From NCBI RefSeq assembly GCF_002795845.1, contig NZ_CP011797.1:643501-707500 (forward strand): a stretch of DNA of 64,000 bases, written 5' to 3'. The position numbers and the translations under genes were made by a program. The notes beneath the pieces were generated by a model. The model ran no database searches. It was not told the origin of the DNA and worked only from the letters and a program-made list of their open reading frames with translations. The DNA comes from Reinekea forsetii (lineage in GTDB: Bacteria > Pseudomonadota > Gammaproteobacteria > Pseudomonadales > Natronospirillaceae). Positions 1-8,548 of this stretch are shown one piece after another; position 1 is the first letter of the stretch; the number at the start of each line of letters is the position of its first letter.

Positions 1-962
1 TGAACTCGGTCTGTACCCATATGGCCGATATCGATTATGGCGAATTGCGCGTCTATCCGGGTAACTACGAAGCCTACACCGCGGCATCGTCGCTGATTCA
101 AGAGCAGCTGTTAACCGAAAATGCTAAGAAAAGCGCTGAGATCGACGAGTTACAAAGCTTTGTCAATCGCTTCTCGGCGAACGCCTCCAAGGCCAAACAG
201 GCCAGTTCGCGCGCCAAGAAGATGGACAAGATCAAGCTCGACGAGGTGAAATCCTCCAGCCGTGCGACGCCGAGCATCAGCCTGAAGCAAGACAAGAAGC
301 TCTATCGTCAGGCGCTGGTGCTGGAAGACTTGAGTCATGGCTTCGACCAGTCATCGCTGTTTGACAACGGCAACCTTATTTTGGAAGCCGGCGCTAAGCT
401 GGCGGTGATCGGCGAAAACGGCGCCGGTAAGACGACCTTCTTGCGTTGCCTGATCGGCGATCTGCAGGCCAACGGCGGGGTGGTCAAATGGGCCGAAAAC
501 GCCACCATCGGTTATTGCCCGCAGGACAGCACCGAAGACTTCAACTGTGACCTAACCCTGTTTGACTGGATGTCGCAATGGCGTACGCCCAAGCACGATG
601 ATCTGATGATTCGCGGCATGCTCGGTCGTCTGCTGTTTACCGCCGATGACTTCAATAAAAAAGCCAAGGTCTGCTCCGGTGGTGAGAAAAACCGTCTGCT
701 CTTTGGTAAATTGATGATGATGGACATCAACGTCCTGATCATGGATGAGCCAACCAACCACTTGGACATCGAAGCTATTGAAGCGCTCAACGTTGCCTTG
801 AAGGAATTCGATGGCACCCTGATCTTCGTCAGCCATGACCGCGCGTTCGTCTCCTCTTTGGCGACTCGAGTGATTGAAATAACCGATCGGGAAGTGATTA
901 ACTTCCAGGGCACCTATGATGAATACTTGGCCAGCCAAGAAGCCAAACGGCGTGTTGCTTAA
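1..962 (+). CDS. ybiT: ABC-F family ATPase (YbiT-like), C-terminal part
   Basis: The gene begins before the window; the reading frame is open from base 3, ahead of the first internal ATG at 21. What remains is the interdomain linker and the second ATP-binding domain: Walker [11 protein letters not shown], signature [14 protein letters not shown], Walker [12 protein letters not shown] and the SHDRAF switch histidine. ABC-F proteins have no membrane domain and act on the ribosome, resolving stalled translation. The linker sequence [17 protein letters not shown] closely resembles E. coli YbiT, so I assign that subfamily. It is followed by a strong hairpin terminator. Truncation is only due to the window edge. 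Confidence 0.93.
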   Translation, partial: NSVCTHMADIDYGELRVYPGNYEAYTAASSLIQEQLLTENAKKSAEIDELQSFVNRFSANASKAKQASSRAKKMDKIKLDEVKSSSRATPSISLKQDKKLYRQALVLEDLSHGFDQSSLFDNGNLILEAGAKLAVIGENGAGKTTFLRCLIGDLQANGGVVKWAENATIGYCPQDSTEDFNCDLTLFDWMSQWRTPKHDDLMIRGMLGRLLFTADDFNKKAKVCSGGEKNRLLFGKLMMMDINVLIMDEPTNHLDIEAIEALNVALKEFDGTLIFVSHDRAFVSSLATRVIEITDREVINFQGTYDEYLASQEAKRRVA

Positions 963-990
963 CAGGGCACCGGAGCCCTAAAAGTTGGTC

Positions 991-1020
991 AAAAAAAAGG
1001 GCCCCGAGGGGCCCTTTTTT
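991..1020. terminator. Bidirectional rho-independent terminator
   Basis: A six-pair GGGCCC/GGGCCC stem (999-1004 and 1009-1014) with a CGAG loop is preceded by eight A and followed by six T. It can therefore terminate both the converging ABC-F gene and the agmatinase gene. Confidence 0.9.
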
Positions 1021-1041
1021 AATGGCTGACGATTGTGCGCG

Positions 1042-2022
1042 TCAATCGGCCGGGGCTTCCGGCTTCTTGAGGACATCGGCCAAGAGGCAGATCATATTGG
1101 TCGCCATGGTCGCCGCAGCCAGGGCGGTGATCTCGGCATGATCATAGGGCGGGGCCACCTCGACCACATCACAGCCAATCAGATTCAGGCCGGTGAGACC
1201 ATGCAACAGTCGGATGCCGGTGATCGTGTCGAAGCCACCACAGACTGGCGTGCCGGTGCCGGGCGCACAGCTGGGGTCGAGAAAATCGACGTCGAAGGTT
1301 ATGTAACAGGGCCGATCCCCGACCGTCTGTTTGATAATCGCTAAAGCCTTGTCGACGCCCTGTTCGTGCAGCCAAAGCGCATCCAGAACGGTGTAACCGA
1401 GGTTGGAATCATTGATCGTGCGCATGCCCAGTTGCACGGAACTGTGCGGGTCGACTATGCCTTCTTTGGCGGCGTGGTAGAACATGGTGCCGTGATCGAT
1501 GCGCCCCTTGCGGTCCGGCCAGGTATCGCTGTGGGCATCGAAATGAATTAAGGAGATGGGACCATGCTTGTCCGCCAGCGCTTTTAAGATCGGGTAGGTG
1601 ATGAAATGGTCACCGCCGATCGACAGCGGCGTAACCCCAGCCGCAATGATCGGCTGATACCATTGTGCGATCTGGTCGACCACCGTATGGGGCGAGCCGG
1701 GGTCGAACACACAGTCACCAAAGTCGATTACATTTAAGGTATTGAACGGGTCGGCGGTCCAGGGCCAAGGCCGGGCCCAGCTCAGCTGGGTCGAGGCTGC
1801 CCGCACCGCCCGAGGCCCGAGCCGGGCACCGGGTCGGTTCGAGGTGGCCAGGTCATAGGGCACGCCGATCACCGCGACATCGACATCGGTTAGGTCACGG
1901 GTGTACCGCCGGCGCAAAAAGCTGGTAGCGCCGGCATACATGGCTTCAATTTCTGTGCCGTAGGGCGACTGGCGGGTGAAGGCGAGGTCGCCGCTGGAGT
2001 ATTGGTCGAAAGTATCCGTCAT
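1042..2022 (-). CDS. speB: Agmatinase (agmatine ureohydrolase)
   Basis: Cytosolic Mn-dependent ureohydrolase of 326 residues that hydrolyses agmatine to putrescine and urea. The metal-binding motifs of the arginase/agmatinase family are intact: GGDHFITYP, HFDAHSDTW and ITFDVDFLDPSCAPGTGTP. Long stretches (DHGTMFYHAAKEG, VVEVAPPYDHAEITALAAAT) match E. coli SpeB in character, which favours agmatinase over guanidinobutyrase. It lies downstream of puuD-puuA on the same strand after a 259-base gap, so it would feed putrescine into the gamma-glutamyl pathway encoded next to it. Start ATG at 2022 has only a weak ribosome site. Substrate is inferred from family resemblance and context. Confidence 0.9.
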   Translation of the reverse strand: MTDTFDQYSSGDLAFTRQSPYGTEIEAMYAGATSFLRRRYTRDLTDVDVAVIGVPYDLATSNRPGARLGPRAVRAASTQLSWARPWPWTADPFNTLNVIDFGDCVFDPGSPHTVVDQIAQWYQPIIAAGVTPLSIGGDHFITYPILKALADKHGPISLIHFDAHSDTWPDRKGRIDHGTMFYHAAKEGIVDPHSSVQLGMRTINDSNLGYTVLDALWLHEQGVDKALAIIKQTVGDRPCYITFDVDFLDPSCAPGTGTPVCGGFDTITGIRLLHGLTGLNLIGCDVVEVAPPYDHAEITALAAATMATNMICLLADVLKKPEAPAD

Positions 2023-2251
2023 CGTTAAAATCCGAAAAAGGCAAAGTGGTTCGTACGCTGTGAAGAGCGGAACCGATGCCTAAGCATAACTGGCGAATCG
2101 GTGCCCCGTCTTCAATTATTTTGCGCTAATTGCAGGCTGAGGTGTGCGCCCAGGCAGTAGCGTTGCTTTCACCAGCTGCGACCTGCCGGCGAGCACCTAA
2201 GAGCAGATGCTTGCCGATGATCAAATTGATCGATGTGGATTGTTTAAAGGG

Positions 2252-2266
2252 GGCTGAGAGTCAGCC
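2252..2266 (-). terminator. Weak hairpin downstream of puuA
   Basis: GGCTGA and TCAGCC pair around a three-base loop and, read on the minus strand, are followed by CCCTTTAAA. The U tract is poor, so this may only attenuate transcription between puuA and speB. Confidence 0.3.
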
Positions 2267-2281
2267 TCAGCTCCGTTTGGA

Positions 2282-3634
2282 TTAGACCGTAGCGAGCAAG
2301 TACTGCCGTTCCCAAGAGCTGATCACGCGTTTGAAACCCTCGTATTCGGCCCATCGGGTGGCCACAAAACCGTCGACAAACTTCGTACCTAGGGCGTCGC
2401 GGATAACCTCTGAAGAGGCCATCTCATCGAGTGCGGCCTCCAGGTTCCAAGGCACGGTCTCATCGGCTTCACCGCCCATGCGGTACTGGACGGGCTTACG
2501 GGGTTTGAGATCTTGCGTCATACCCAGATACCCGCATAGCAGATTTCCGGCCAGGGTCAGGTAAGGGTTGGTGTCGGCACCGGGCAACCGGTTTTCAACG
2601 CGCCGCGCCGCAGGGCTCGCCTTGGGCACACGCAAGCCGACAGTGCGGTTGTCTTCACCCCATTCGATATTGACCGGTGCATTGCCATTGGCGCCAGGCA
2701 AATACCGACGATAGCTGTTCACGTTGGGGGCGAAAATCGGCATCATCTGCGGAATATAGGTTTGCAGGCCGCCAATGTAGTTATAAAACAGATTCGACGC
2801 TGAGCCATCCTTATTAGAAAACAGATTGGCGCCGGATTTCGCATCGGTCAACGATTGGTGAATATGCATTGAACTGCCCGGTTCACCGGAAATTGGCTTG
2901 GCCATAAAGGTCGCGCCGATGCCGTGTTTCAGCGCGGCTTCGCGCACCGTGCGTTTGAAAATAAACACTTGGTCGGCCAGCCTGAGCGCCTCGCCATGGC
3001 GGAAGTTGAACTCCAACTGAGCCGCCCCCTCTTCGTGAATCAGGGTGTCGATGTCCAAATGCATGTCTTCACACCAATCATAGATATCCTCAATGATTGG
3101 ATCGAATTCATTGGCCGCATCGATGCTGAAGCTTTGCCGACCGCTTTCCTGACGACCGGATCGACCGATCGGTGGCTCCAGGGGAATATCCGGATCGGTG
3201 CAGCGCTTGGTGAGATAAAACTCAACCTCGGGCGCAACGATGGCCAACCAGCCTTTGTCTTCATAGAGTTTCAATACATTTTTCAGAACGGCACGCGACG
3301 ACAGCGGCATCAGGTTGCCCATGCTGTCGTAACAGTCGTGAATAATTTGGGCAGACGGCTCTTGGGCCCAGGGTACGGTAAAGGCGGCCTTCTCATCGGG
3401 CCGTAATTCCATATCGATATCTTGCGGATCGAGCAGCCGATAGTAGATTTCGTTATCGGGATAATCCCCAGTGGTGGTTTGCATCAGCACACTTTCGGGC
3501 AAGCGAATGCCTTTTTCGGCAATAAACTTATCGGTCGGCATGATTTTACCGCGTGCAATGCCGGTCTGGTCGGGTGTGATGCATTCTATTTCAGTGATCT
3601 TATTGGTTTCTAACCACTTGGTAAGCTCTTTCAT
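2282..3634 (-). CDS. puuA: Gamma-glutamylpolyamine synthetase, copy 1 (PuuA/PauA type)
   Basis: A 450-residue member of the glutamine synthetase superfamily that ligates glutamate to a polyamine such as putrescine using ATP, the first step of the Puu pathway. Family motifs are visible: APEVEFYL (metal-binding Glu), GEPGSSMHIHQSL and LPGADTNPYLTLAG near the C-terminal active site. The open frame extends 33 codons further upstream, but ATG at 3634 is preferred because it overlaps the puuD stop as ATGA and gives the usual family length, indicating translational coupling. Pseudomonas genomes carry several such paralogues with different amine preferences, so putrescine, spermidine or another monoamine is possible. 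Confidence 0.88.
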   Translation of the reverse strand: MKELTKWLETNKITEIECITPDQTGIARGKIMPTDKFIAEKGIRLPESVLMQTTTGDYPDNEIYYRLLDPQDIDMELRPDEKAAFTVPWAQEPSAQIIHDCYDSMGNLMPLSSRAVLKNVLKLYEDKGWLAIVAPEVEFYLTKRCTDPDIPLEPPIGRSGRQESGRQSFSIDAANEFDPIIEDIYDWCEDMHLDIDTLIHEEGAAQLEFNFRHGEALRLADQVFIFKRTVREAALKHGIGATFMAKPISGEPGSSMHIHQSLTDAKSGANLFSNKDGSASNLFYNYIGGLQTYIPQMMPIFAPNVNSYRRYLPGANGNAPVNIEWGEDNRTVGLRVPKASPAARRVENRLPGADTNPYLTLAGNLLCGYLGMTQDLKPRKPVQYRMGGEADETVPWNLEAALDEMASSEVIRDALGTKFVDGFVATRWAEYEGFKRVISSWERQYLLATV

Positions 3635-4395
3635 CTGTTTTCGATTGACTGACGCGTACGACACGCTTCGCCAAAGGCCTCGAATAGTTGTTTTTGAGTG
3701 GGGTTTTCCGTGACTTGCCATTCTGGATGCCATTGTACAGCAAAACCAAATGACATGGCTTCGATCCGCACGGCCTCGACGAGGCCGTCTGGTGCCGTGG
3801 CTTCTGCGACTAGCCCATCTGCCAGCCGATTAATACCCTGGGAATGCACCGAGTTAATCTGCATCGTTTCACAGCCATAGATGTCTTTCAGCCGACCTTG
3901 GCTACTCAGTTGTACTGAATGGCGCGGCGCAAACTGCTGCTCGAGCGTATCTGCCTTGTTTTCACGATGGTCGGCTTTGCCAGCAACCTCTTGCACCGCC
4001 TGGTGTAACGAACCGCCGAGGGCCACATTGATGTCCTGCAAGCCTCGGCACACTCCTAAAAGCGGGATATTGTTGCGCATCACCGCGCGCACAATTTGAA
4101 AGGCGCTGTCATCGCGCGCGGCGTCATAGTCGTAGGGCTTGTCGATCTTGCTTTCCTGATAGTGTGCCGGATCGATCATCGAATAGGCGCCGGTTAGAAA
4201 GATGCCATCGAGCCGGGCCAGCCACTGATCGATGGCTTGGTCGTCGAGTACCGCGGGAATGATGACCGGGATAACGTTGGCGGCGAGCGTTAAGGCTCGT
4301 AAGTACTTATCGCCGGCGGTATGGAATAGGTGGGGCCCGATTTGTTGTACGTCGGAAATTACCCCGACCAGCGGTTTGAGCTGTTCACTAGTCAT
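3631..4395 (-). CDS. puuD: Gamma-glutamyl-GABA hydrolase (class I amidotransferase-like)
   Basis: A 254-residue protein of the glutamine amidotransferase class I fold that releases GABA from gamma-glutamyl-GABA. The nucleophile elbow LGVCRGLQDINVALGG contains the catalytic Cys, and the His-Glu pair is in VQWHPEW near the end. The frame opens with GTG at 4404, but ATG at 4395 has AAGAG at proper distance and is preferred. It overlaps puuA by four bases and is first of the pair, so its upstream region (4396-4936) holds the operon promoter. Confidence 0.88.
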   Translation of the reverse strand: MTSEQLKPLVGVISDVQQIGPHLFHTAGDKYLRALTLAANVIPVIIPAVLDDQAIDQWLARLDGIFLTGAYSMIDPAHYQESKIDKPYDYDAARDDSAFQIVRAVMRNNIPLLGVCRGLQDINVALGGSLHQAVQEVAGKADHRENKADTLEQQFAPRHSVQLSSQGRLKDIYGCETMQINSVHSQGINRLADGLVAEATAPDGLVEAVRIEAMSFGFAVQWHPEWQVTENPTQKQLFEAFGEACRTRQSIENR

Positions 4396-4936
4396 CAAGT
4401 TCACTCTTATTTTCGATATTCCCAGTCTACACGAGCATAAAATATTTTAAACACTGCTCAGGATATATTTGGAGCGTCAGAAGGTCTCGATTGAAGGGCG
4501 TTGGAAGGCCTTCATTACGGGCTTTGCAACCTATTGGTCGGCGCGGTCTGGCGAATAAAAAAGCCACCGAATAGATTTGAATTGGCTCGAGAAACCGGCT
4601 ACATTGTGTTCAATATATCAATCACTCGCCCTTAATACCCTGCTCTTGATTGACGTGCCCTCATCCTCTACTGAATGTGATCGCGACCTGTCGACTCAGG
4701 TGATCCATGGCTCAGTATTATCGGAGTCCGACGCAAAAATTCCTATCCCTCTGTCCAGTGTAGACCAAGACTACAATGTTCAAGTATGGCCATGGGATAG
4801 GCTGCTCGGGCAACCAAAGCGGATGGGACCAGAATAGTTTTTTTGCTTAGAAGGTTAGTCGTTAACCTTAAATAAAAGGATTGTGCGCCAAGCGCAGTCC
4901 ACAACGCCCCAACCAGTATGCAAGGCATGACTCTAC
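4396..4936. promoter_or_regulatory. Divergent intergenic region between puuD and second puuA
   Basis: About 540 bases separate the divergent puuD-puuA and puuA2 genes. I see no credible gene: the one open frame here (4577-4837) lacks a ribosome site and protein-like composition. The stretch holds AT-rich bases just upstream of puuD and an inverted repeat at 4851-4869 near puuA2. It probably carries both promoters. Confidence 0.5.
4851..4869. promoter_or_regulatory. Inverted repeat upstream of second puuA (candidate operator)
   Basis: AAGGTTA and TAACCTT form a perfect seven-base inverted repeat around GTCGT, ending 67 bases before the puuA2 start. It is followed by A-rich sequence rather than T, so it is more likely a protein site than a terminator. 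Binding by the PuuR-like protein is a guess. Confidence 0.4.
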
Positions 4937-6298
4937 ATGACAGTTAAAGAAGCGACCGATTTCCTTGAAGCTTTTCCCGATGTAACCACGATCGAACTCC
5001 TAATATGCGACCTGAACGGTGTCTTACGCGGCAAGCGCGTTGAAAGAGAGTTACTCGAGCGGGTCTTTACCGTGGGGTTTTATCTACCCGGATCGGTAAT
5101 GTCGCTTGATGCCAGCGGATCAACGGTCGAGGACGCCGGCTTGGGGATGGAGCAAGGCGATCGGGATCGACTCTGTTTCCCCATTGCGGGCACGCTGAGC
5201 ATCGTACCCTGGCATGAGCTCGGTGATCGCGCTCAGGTGCTCTGTACCATGTTCGAAGACGATACCGACACCCCCTTCTTTGCCGACCCACGCCAAGTTC
5301 TGGTGCAGGCGGTCGAGCGGTTCAGTCAGATGGGTTTTGAGGTGGGGATTGCCATGGAGCTGGAATTCTATCTGCTCGATGCCATTCGCGATGACGATGG
5401 TCATCTGCAGCCGCCCAAACCACCGGGCAGTTCTCGGCGCATGCGCTCCAACCAGGTGTATTCGATGGACGACCTGGACGAGTATGACTTCTTTATCCGC
5501 GATGTTATCGATACGGCCCGGCAGCAGAACATTCCGGCCGATACGGTGATTGCCGAATATGCGCCCGGCCAATTTGAAGTGAACCTGAATTACGGCAGCG
5601 ACATCTTACAGGCGGTCGATCATTCGGTGCTGCTCAAACGGCTGATCGCCAGCGTCGCAACCAAATATAAGATGGAAGCCACCTTTATGGCCAAACCCTA
5701 TATTCAGGAAGCCGGCAGCGGTCTGCACCTGCACTTGAGCCTACTGAAAGATGGGGTCAATATTTTCGCCGCCGATGACCCAACCACCAATCCTTATATG
5801 CGCCATGCGATTGGCGGCCTATTGGATATGGCCGACAGCACCCAGGGCTTCCTGGCGCCGACCATCAACAGTTTTCGCCGTCTGGCTCCAGATGCCTTTG
5901 CCCCGACCACCAAGACCTGGGGTTATGATAATCGCACCGTGGCGCTGCGGATTCCGTCAGGCAGTATCGAGTCTACTCGTATTGAACATCGGATGTGCGG
6001 TGCCGACACCAATCCCTACCTGGCCACAGCGGTGCTGTTGGCTGGGGTGACCGAAGGCATTATGAATAAGATTGAGCCGCCGATGCCGATTGATGGTAAT
6101 GCCTATGAGCAGGACCAGCCCTCGGTGGCCGATAACCAGCGCGATGCCTTACGCAATATGGAAAAGGATCCGCGCGTGAACAAGTGGTTTGGCAAAGACT
6201 TTGTCGATGTTTATCAGTCGTGTAAATGGTCGGAGTTGCGGATGTTTGAACAGCAGGTCACACCCATGGAATATGAGCTGCTGTTACCCTATATTTGA
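4937..6298 (+). CDS. Gamma-glutamylpolyamine synthetase, copy 2 (PuuA/PauA type)
   Basis: A second glutamine synthetase-like ligase of 453 residues, divergent from copy 1. It keeps the family landmarks: AMELEFYLLDA, GSGLHLHLSLLKDG, and RMCGADTNPYLATAVLL. It differs clearly from copy 1 around these motifs (GLHLHLS against SMHIHQS), so it is an old paralogue with perhaps a different amine preference, as in the PauA families of pseudomonads. ATG at 4937 has a distant AAGG; an ATG at 4927 is in another frame. Function in polyamine gamma-glutamylation is inferred from family and the surrounding puu genes. Confidence 0.85.
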   Translation: MTVKEATDFLEAFPDVTTIELLICDLNGVLRGKRVERELLERVFTVGFYLPGSVMSLDASGSTVEDAGLGMEQGDRDRLCFPIAGTLSIVPWHELGDRAQVLCTMFEDDTDTPFFADPRQVLVQAVERFSQMGFEVGIAMELEFYLLDAIRDDDGHLQPPKPPGSSRRMRSNQVYSMDDLDEYDFFIRDVIDTARQQNIPADTVIAEYAPGQFEVNLNYGSDILQAVDHSVLLKRLIASVATKYKMEATFMAKPYIQEAGSGLHLHLSLLKDGVNIFAADDPTTNPYMRHAIGGLLDMADSTQGFLAPTINSFRRLAPDAFAPTTKTWGYDNRTVALRIPSGSIESTRIEHRMCGADTNPYLATAVLLAGVTEGIMNKIEPPMPIDGNAYEQDQPSVADNQRDALRNMEKDPRVNKWFGKDFVDVYQSCKWSELRMFEQQVTPMEYELLLPYI

Positions 6299-6324
6299 GT
6301 GACCAGACGGGGGTGCCTGGCGAA

Positions 6325-7002
6325 CTAATCGGCGCGTTGGTAGTTGCTGTAAACCGTCGAAGACTCAACTTCGAGTTTCTTGATACCGCCGATCTTGCCC
6401 TTCATATTGAAAGCATATTGGGCCGGAACCGTTTGGTCGTCGACACTCATAAACTGAAACGACATAACCATCATCGAAATTTTGATCGAGAACGCGGGCG
6501 AAAAGGTCTCGACGTTCTCGATATGCAATTCTAACAGCCGTTGATCCAGAGAGGACATGATCGCATAGCCGGTCAGGGCATCGGCATTGTCATCGGCCAG
6601 TTCCCCGACGTGCGGCACAAAACTCAACCAGACCTTGCCGTCTTCCTGTTTCATGAGCTCAACCGAATTGACTGCGACTATGTCGCGAAACTTTACCGGG
6701 TCCTCCTCATCCTGTTGGCGGTCCCTTCGTTTGAGGAATTTTTTGTTTTGCTCTGCGCTGGCAGGCTCATTGTCGACTTCCAATAATTGCCACTGTGGGT
6801 CCTGTTGAGGCTCAAATTGGGCGAAATTGCGCGCCTTTGAGCTTTGCGAGACTTGCTGAAAACTAAAGCGTTGGTGCTCTAAGGTCGCGGCTTCATCCAG
6901 TTGAGTCAGGAGCCGATTTTCCCATTCCGAATTGGCCAGACTCAGGCTTGCTAGGCAGGATAGCAGCAAGCCGATACCCCATTTTTTGACGATTTGGTGC
7001 AT
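6325..7002 (-). CDS. Secreted hypothetical protein
   Basis: A 225-residue protein that I cannot assign to a family. The N-terminus carries a typical Sec signal: basic start MHQIVKKW, a hydrophobic stretch and LASLSLANS as probable cleavage region, so it should be periplasmic. The mature part is rich in Gln and Glu in its first third and ends in a beta-rich segment (TVPAQYAFNMKGKIGGIKK). ATG at 7002 is preceded by AAAAGGAACG. It sits 38 bases downstream of the flagellin gene on the same strand and converges with puuA2; a shared transcript with flagellin is possible but no functional link is visible. Confidence 0.7.
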   Translation of the reverse strand: MHQIVKKWGIGLLLSCLASLSLANSEWENRLLTQLDEAATLEHQRFSFQQVSQSSKARNFAQFEPQQDPQWQLLEVDNEPASAEQNKKFLKRRDRQQDEEDPVKFRDIVAVNSVELMKQEDGKVWLSFVPHVGELADDNADALTGYAIMSSLDQRLLELHIENVETFSPAFSIKISMMVMSFQFMSVDDQTVPAQYAFNMKGKIGGIKKLEVESSTVYSNYQRAD

Positions 7003-7040
7003 GGGGTGTTCGTTCCTTTTAGGGCGCGTTCGGACCGCTC

Positions 7041-7853
7041 TTAGCGGCCCAGCAGTTGGAGTATGTTGCCGGCTGATTGATTGGCCTGAGCCTGAAGGGC
7101 AATGCCGACCCGTTCTTGTATCTGATTTTGAACCATGTTCGTGCTCTCTTTCGCCACATCGGCATCGGTGATGCGTGATCCACTGGCGGTGGAGGCTTCA
7201 ATCTGTTGACTCAGGGTGTCGATGCGCGCTGAAAATCGGTTCTGCACGGCACCCAGATCGGCGGCTGTTGCGCTAAAGCGATCGAGCAGGTCATCGGCCA
7301 ATGCGATGGTATTTTGTGCCTGATCGGCGCTATTGACCGAGACATCAGCCAAGCCCAGTTGGGCGGCCTCATCTTGCAGGTTATTGGCGGCGATGACTAG
7401 GGTGTCGCCACTATCAGGACCAATTTGGTAAACCGAGTCACTGCCGCCGCGAAACAACGGTTTGCCATTAAAGTTGGACTGCTCCAAAACCGAGTTCATC
7501 TGTGCTTTGATTGAGTCGACTTCTTTATTGATCAGCTCGCGATCGGCATCGTTGTAAATGCCATTGGCCGACTGGACCGCCAGCTCGCGAATCCGCTGTG
7601 TGCCTTCTACCAAGCTGCTGAGGTCACTGCTGGCGGTTTGCGCCTGAGACATACCGTCCCCGGCATTGCGAATGGCCTGATATTGCCCGCGAGTCTGGGC
7701 ACTGAAGGTTTCACTGATGGCCAACCCGGCGGCATCGTCTGCGGCACCATTCAGGCGTTGTCCCGAGCTGATCCGATTGAGCGATTGATCCACCGAAACT
7801 CGAGCTTGTTGCAGCGGCTGGGTCGAGGGGGCGGAATGAATGGGACCTACCAT
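7041..7853 (-). CDS. Flagellin, compact form
   Basis: A 270-residue flagellin-like protein made almost only of the conserved D0/D1 helices: N-terminal SLNRISSGQRLNGAADDAAG and C-terminal half ending ANQSAGNILQLLGR. The variable surface domain is reduced to about 60 residues, hence the small size. The frame opens at a TTG (7889), but ATG at 7853 is preferred since AGGA lies upstream at good distance. The N-terminus before the helix (MVGPIHSAPSTQPLQQ) differs from the usual MAQVINTN type. No other flagellar gene is in the window, so this is an orphan copy. It could be filament subunit or an accessory flagellin. Confidence 0.85.
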   Translation of the reverse strand: MVGPIHSAPSTQPLQQARVSVDQSLNRISSGQRLNGAADDAAGLAISETFSAQTRGQYQAIRNAGDGMSQAQTASSDLSSLVEGTQRIRELAVQSANGIYNDADRELINKEVDSIKAQMNSVLEQSNFNGKPLFRGGSDSVYQIGPDSGDTLVIAANNLQDEAAQLGLADVSVNSADQAQNTIALADDLLDRFSATAADLGAVQNRFSARIDTLSQQIEASTASGSRITDADVAKESTNMVQNQIQERVGIALQAQANQSAGNILQLLGR

Positions 7854-7990
7854 GGCAGTATCCTGGTTCAACAGTGATGTGACCCTCAAGAATAGCCCTT
7901 GTCTTGATGGGCGTCACCTGAGTGCGGGTAATAATTTGTAGTGGGGTTATAACCGTCCGTGCCAATTATTTGGCGTTTTTTGGAGCCGGT

Positions 7991-8389
7991 TTAGCCGGCC
8001 TGATCGGGGTGCTCGGCCTGCCACGCCTCGATTGCGTCCTTGGCGGCTCGAAAGGCCTCGATGCCAGACGGAACACCGCAATAAACGGTCGATTGGAGCA
8101 AGACTTCCTGAATCTCAGCTTCCGAACAGCCATTGCGTAATGCGCCCCGGACGTGGACCTTGAGTTCGGTCGAGGCCTTCAGCGCCGCTAAGGTCGCAAT
8201 GGTGATCAGGCTGCGCGTCTGCGGCGATAAGGCCGGTCGCGTCCATACCTCACCCCAGCAGTTCTCAGTCACCATATCCTGCAACGGCCGGTTAAAATCG
8301 GTCGCAGCGTCAATCGCCCGATCGACATATTCATCACCTAAGACGTTACGGCGCATAACCATGCCCTGCTGGTATTTTTCACTCTTCAT
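7991..8389 (-). CDS. Carboxymuconolactone decarboxylase family protein (PcaC-like)
   Basis: A 132-residue all-helical protein of the CMD/AhpD superfamily. Sequence resembles gamma-carboxymuconolactone decarboxylase: GEVWTRPALSPQTRSLITIA, followed by HVRGALRNGCSEAEIQEVLLQ and YCGVPSGIEAFRAAK. The AhpD-type CxxC is absent, which argues against a peroxidase role. ATG at 8389 is preferred over the longer frame (8485) as it gives the family length and has AGGAA upstream. No other beta-ketoadipate genes are present, so the substrate is unknown; it may act on a lactone or serve an unrelated role beside the polyamine genes. Confidence 0.75.
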   Translation of the reverse strand: MKSEKYQQGMVMRRNVLGDEYVDRAIDAATDFNRPLQDMVTENCWGEVWTRPALSPQTRSLITIATLAALKASTELKVHVRGALRNGCSEAEIQEVLLQSTVYCGVPSGIEAFRAAKDAIEAWQAEHPDQAG

Positions 8390-8548
8390 CGGTATCAGAT
8401 TCCTAGTTCGGGCGGGAAAGGTGGGCTCGTCGCATCGACCCCAGCGCATCCTGCGATGTTCCACCGACGCTGTCAATCGGCGCATTGACCGATAGCTCAG
8501 CGAATTTGATCGATGAGTGGGACCGGCATAAGGACGTTCACGGGTCGG

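Noticed and set aside
4577-4837. 86-codon frame in the gap between puuD and second puuA
   Set aside because: Lies in the divergent control region, lacks a ribosome site and reads as non-protein sequence.
7949-7965. Sigma54-like -24 box (TTGGCAC) upstream of flagellin
   Set aside because: The -24 half is perfect, and polar flagellins are often RpoN-dependent, but at the required distance there is TA instead of GC at -12, so it is not a usable promoter by the rules.
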